The notes under the pieces were generated by a model. The model worked only from the letters and a program-made list of their open reading frames with translations. It did not search any database and had not been told where the DNA came from. 15,077 nt of DNA, from the NCBI GenBank assembly GCA_026225015.1, contig JAMFRY010000058.1, forward strand, positions 1-15,077, given 5' to 3'. Source of the stretch: Alphaproteobacteria bacterium (GTDB taxonomy: Bacteria; Pseudomonadota; Alphaproteobacteria; Acetobacterales; Acetobacteraceae). Numbering within the stretch: the stretch's first letter is position 1; each line of letters starts with the position of its first letter. Shown one piece after another: positions 14,830 through 15,077 of the stretch. Made by a program: the position numbers and the translations under genes.

Positions 14830-15077
14830 TCCGCGGCGTTCGCCAGCGCCGGACGGAGGCGGATGAAGGCTTCGGTCATCTCATAGGCGATGTCGTCGGT
14901 GTGCTGCACCGGCGGATGCTTGCAGAAATAGGCGCTGGGGCCATCCAGCACGCCGCCGATGCCGTTTTCCAGCGCCAGCTTGCAGCAGCGGATCATGTCG
15001 ATCACCACGCCGGCGGAGTTGGGGGAATCCTGCACCGAGAGCCGCAATTCCAGATCCATCGGCACATCGCCGAACAG
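14826..15077 (-). CDS. ino1: myo-inositol-1-phosphate synthase, C-terminal fragment (runs off the right edge)
   Basis: NAD+-dependent enzyme that turns glucose 6-phosphate into inositol 1(3)-phosphate, the only de novo source of inositol. Only the last 83 residues lie in the window. LFGDVPMDLELRLSVQDSPN, then SAGVVIDMIRC, GIGGVLDGPSAYFCKHPP and a short tail match the C-terminus of the prokaryotic class of the enzyme. The frame is open to the window end, so the GTG at 15065 is an internal valine codon and not a start. It is the most upstream visible gene of the minus-strand inositol unit and overlaps the cytidylyltransferase gene by four bases. Confidence 0.9.
   Translation of the reverse strand: MFGDVPMDLELRLSVQDSPNSAGVVIDMIRCCKLALENGIGGVLDGPSAYFCKHPPVQHTDDIAYEMTEAFIRLRPALANAAE

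Noticed and set aside
13151..15077. Di-myo-inositol phosphate (thermoprotective solute) synthesis as the function of the inositol unit
   Set aside because: That solute is known from hyperthermophiles; nothing in the window suggests such an organism and the sphingolipid genes nearby favour a lipid product. Not excluded.

Overview
The window looks like chromosome from a GC-rich alphaproteobacterium, most likely an Acetobacteraceae-type acidophile or a sphingomonad-like relative. This rests on codon choice, protein style and gene content (a serine palmitoyltransferase with its own acyl carrier protein beside an inositol lipid cluster). The genus cannot be fixed from sequence alone. The first ~900 bases are visibly less GC-rich than the rest and look like a separate, probably acquired, segment.

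Layout from left to right. (1) Positions 7-888: the C-terminal part of an AAA-type ATPase whose N-terminal half (Walker A) is missing. (2) 946-1719, minus: a ferredoxin/flavodoxin-NADP+ reductase with a TTG start fixed by a strong ribosome binding site. (3) 1963-6874, plus: a 696-residue protein resembling fold-type I PLP enzymes, a GT4-like glycosyltransferase, and a MOP/Wzx-type lipid flippase that begins on the base after the glycosyltransferase stop codon. (4) 10761-6878, minus: a run of five genes, acyl carrier protein, serine palmitoyltransferase, GT4 glycosyltransferase, PIG-L/LmbE-type zinc deacetylase and a VOC-family protein. (5) 11007-13273, plus: an LptF/LptG permease pair, divergent from group 4. 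(6) 15077-13151, minus: the 3' end of myo-inositol-1-phosphate synthase, a CTP:inositol-1-phosphate cytidylyltransferase-like enzyme, and a CDP-alcohol phosphotransferase that overlaps the 3' end of lptG tail to tail by 123 bp.

Read together, groups 3 to 6 suggest a locus that makes and exports a glycosylated inositol-sphingolipid. ACP and serine palmitoyltransferase start the sphingoid base. Inositol phosphate synthase, cytidylyltransferase and the CDP-alcohol phosphotransferase make CDP-inositol and place phosphoinositol on an acceptor. A glycosyltransferase plus PIG-L deacetylase resembles the GlcNAc-to-GlcN step of GPI and mycothiol synthesis. A flippase and an LptFG-like pair could move the product. 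Each enzyme family is recognised from its motifs; the joint pathway is inference. Ceramide-completing enzymes (N-acyltransferase, 3-keto reductase) are not in the window. No tRNA, rRNA, CRISPR array or insertion sequence was seen, and no gene-free stretch exceeds 300 bases; the largest gaps are 1720-1962 and 10762-11006.
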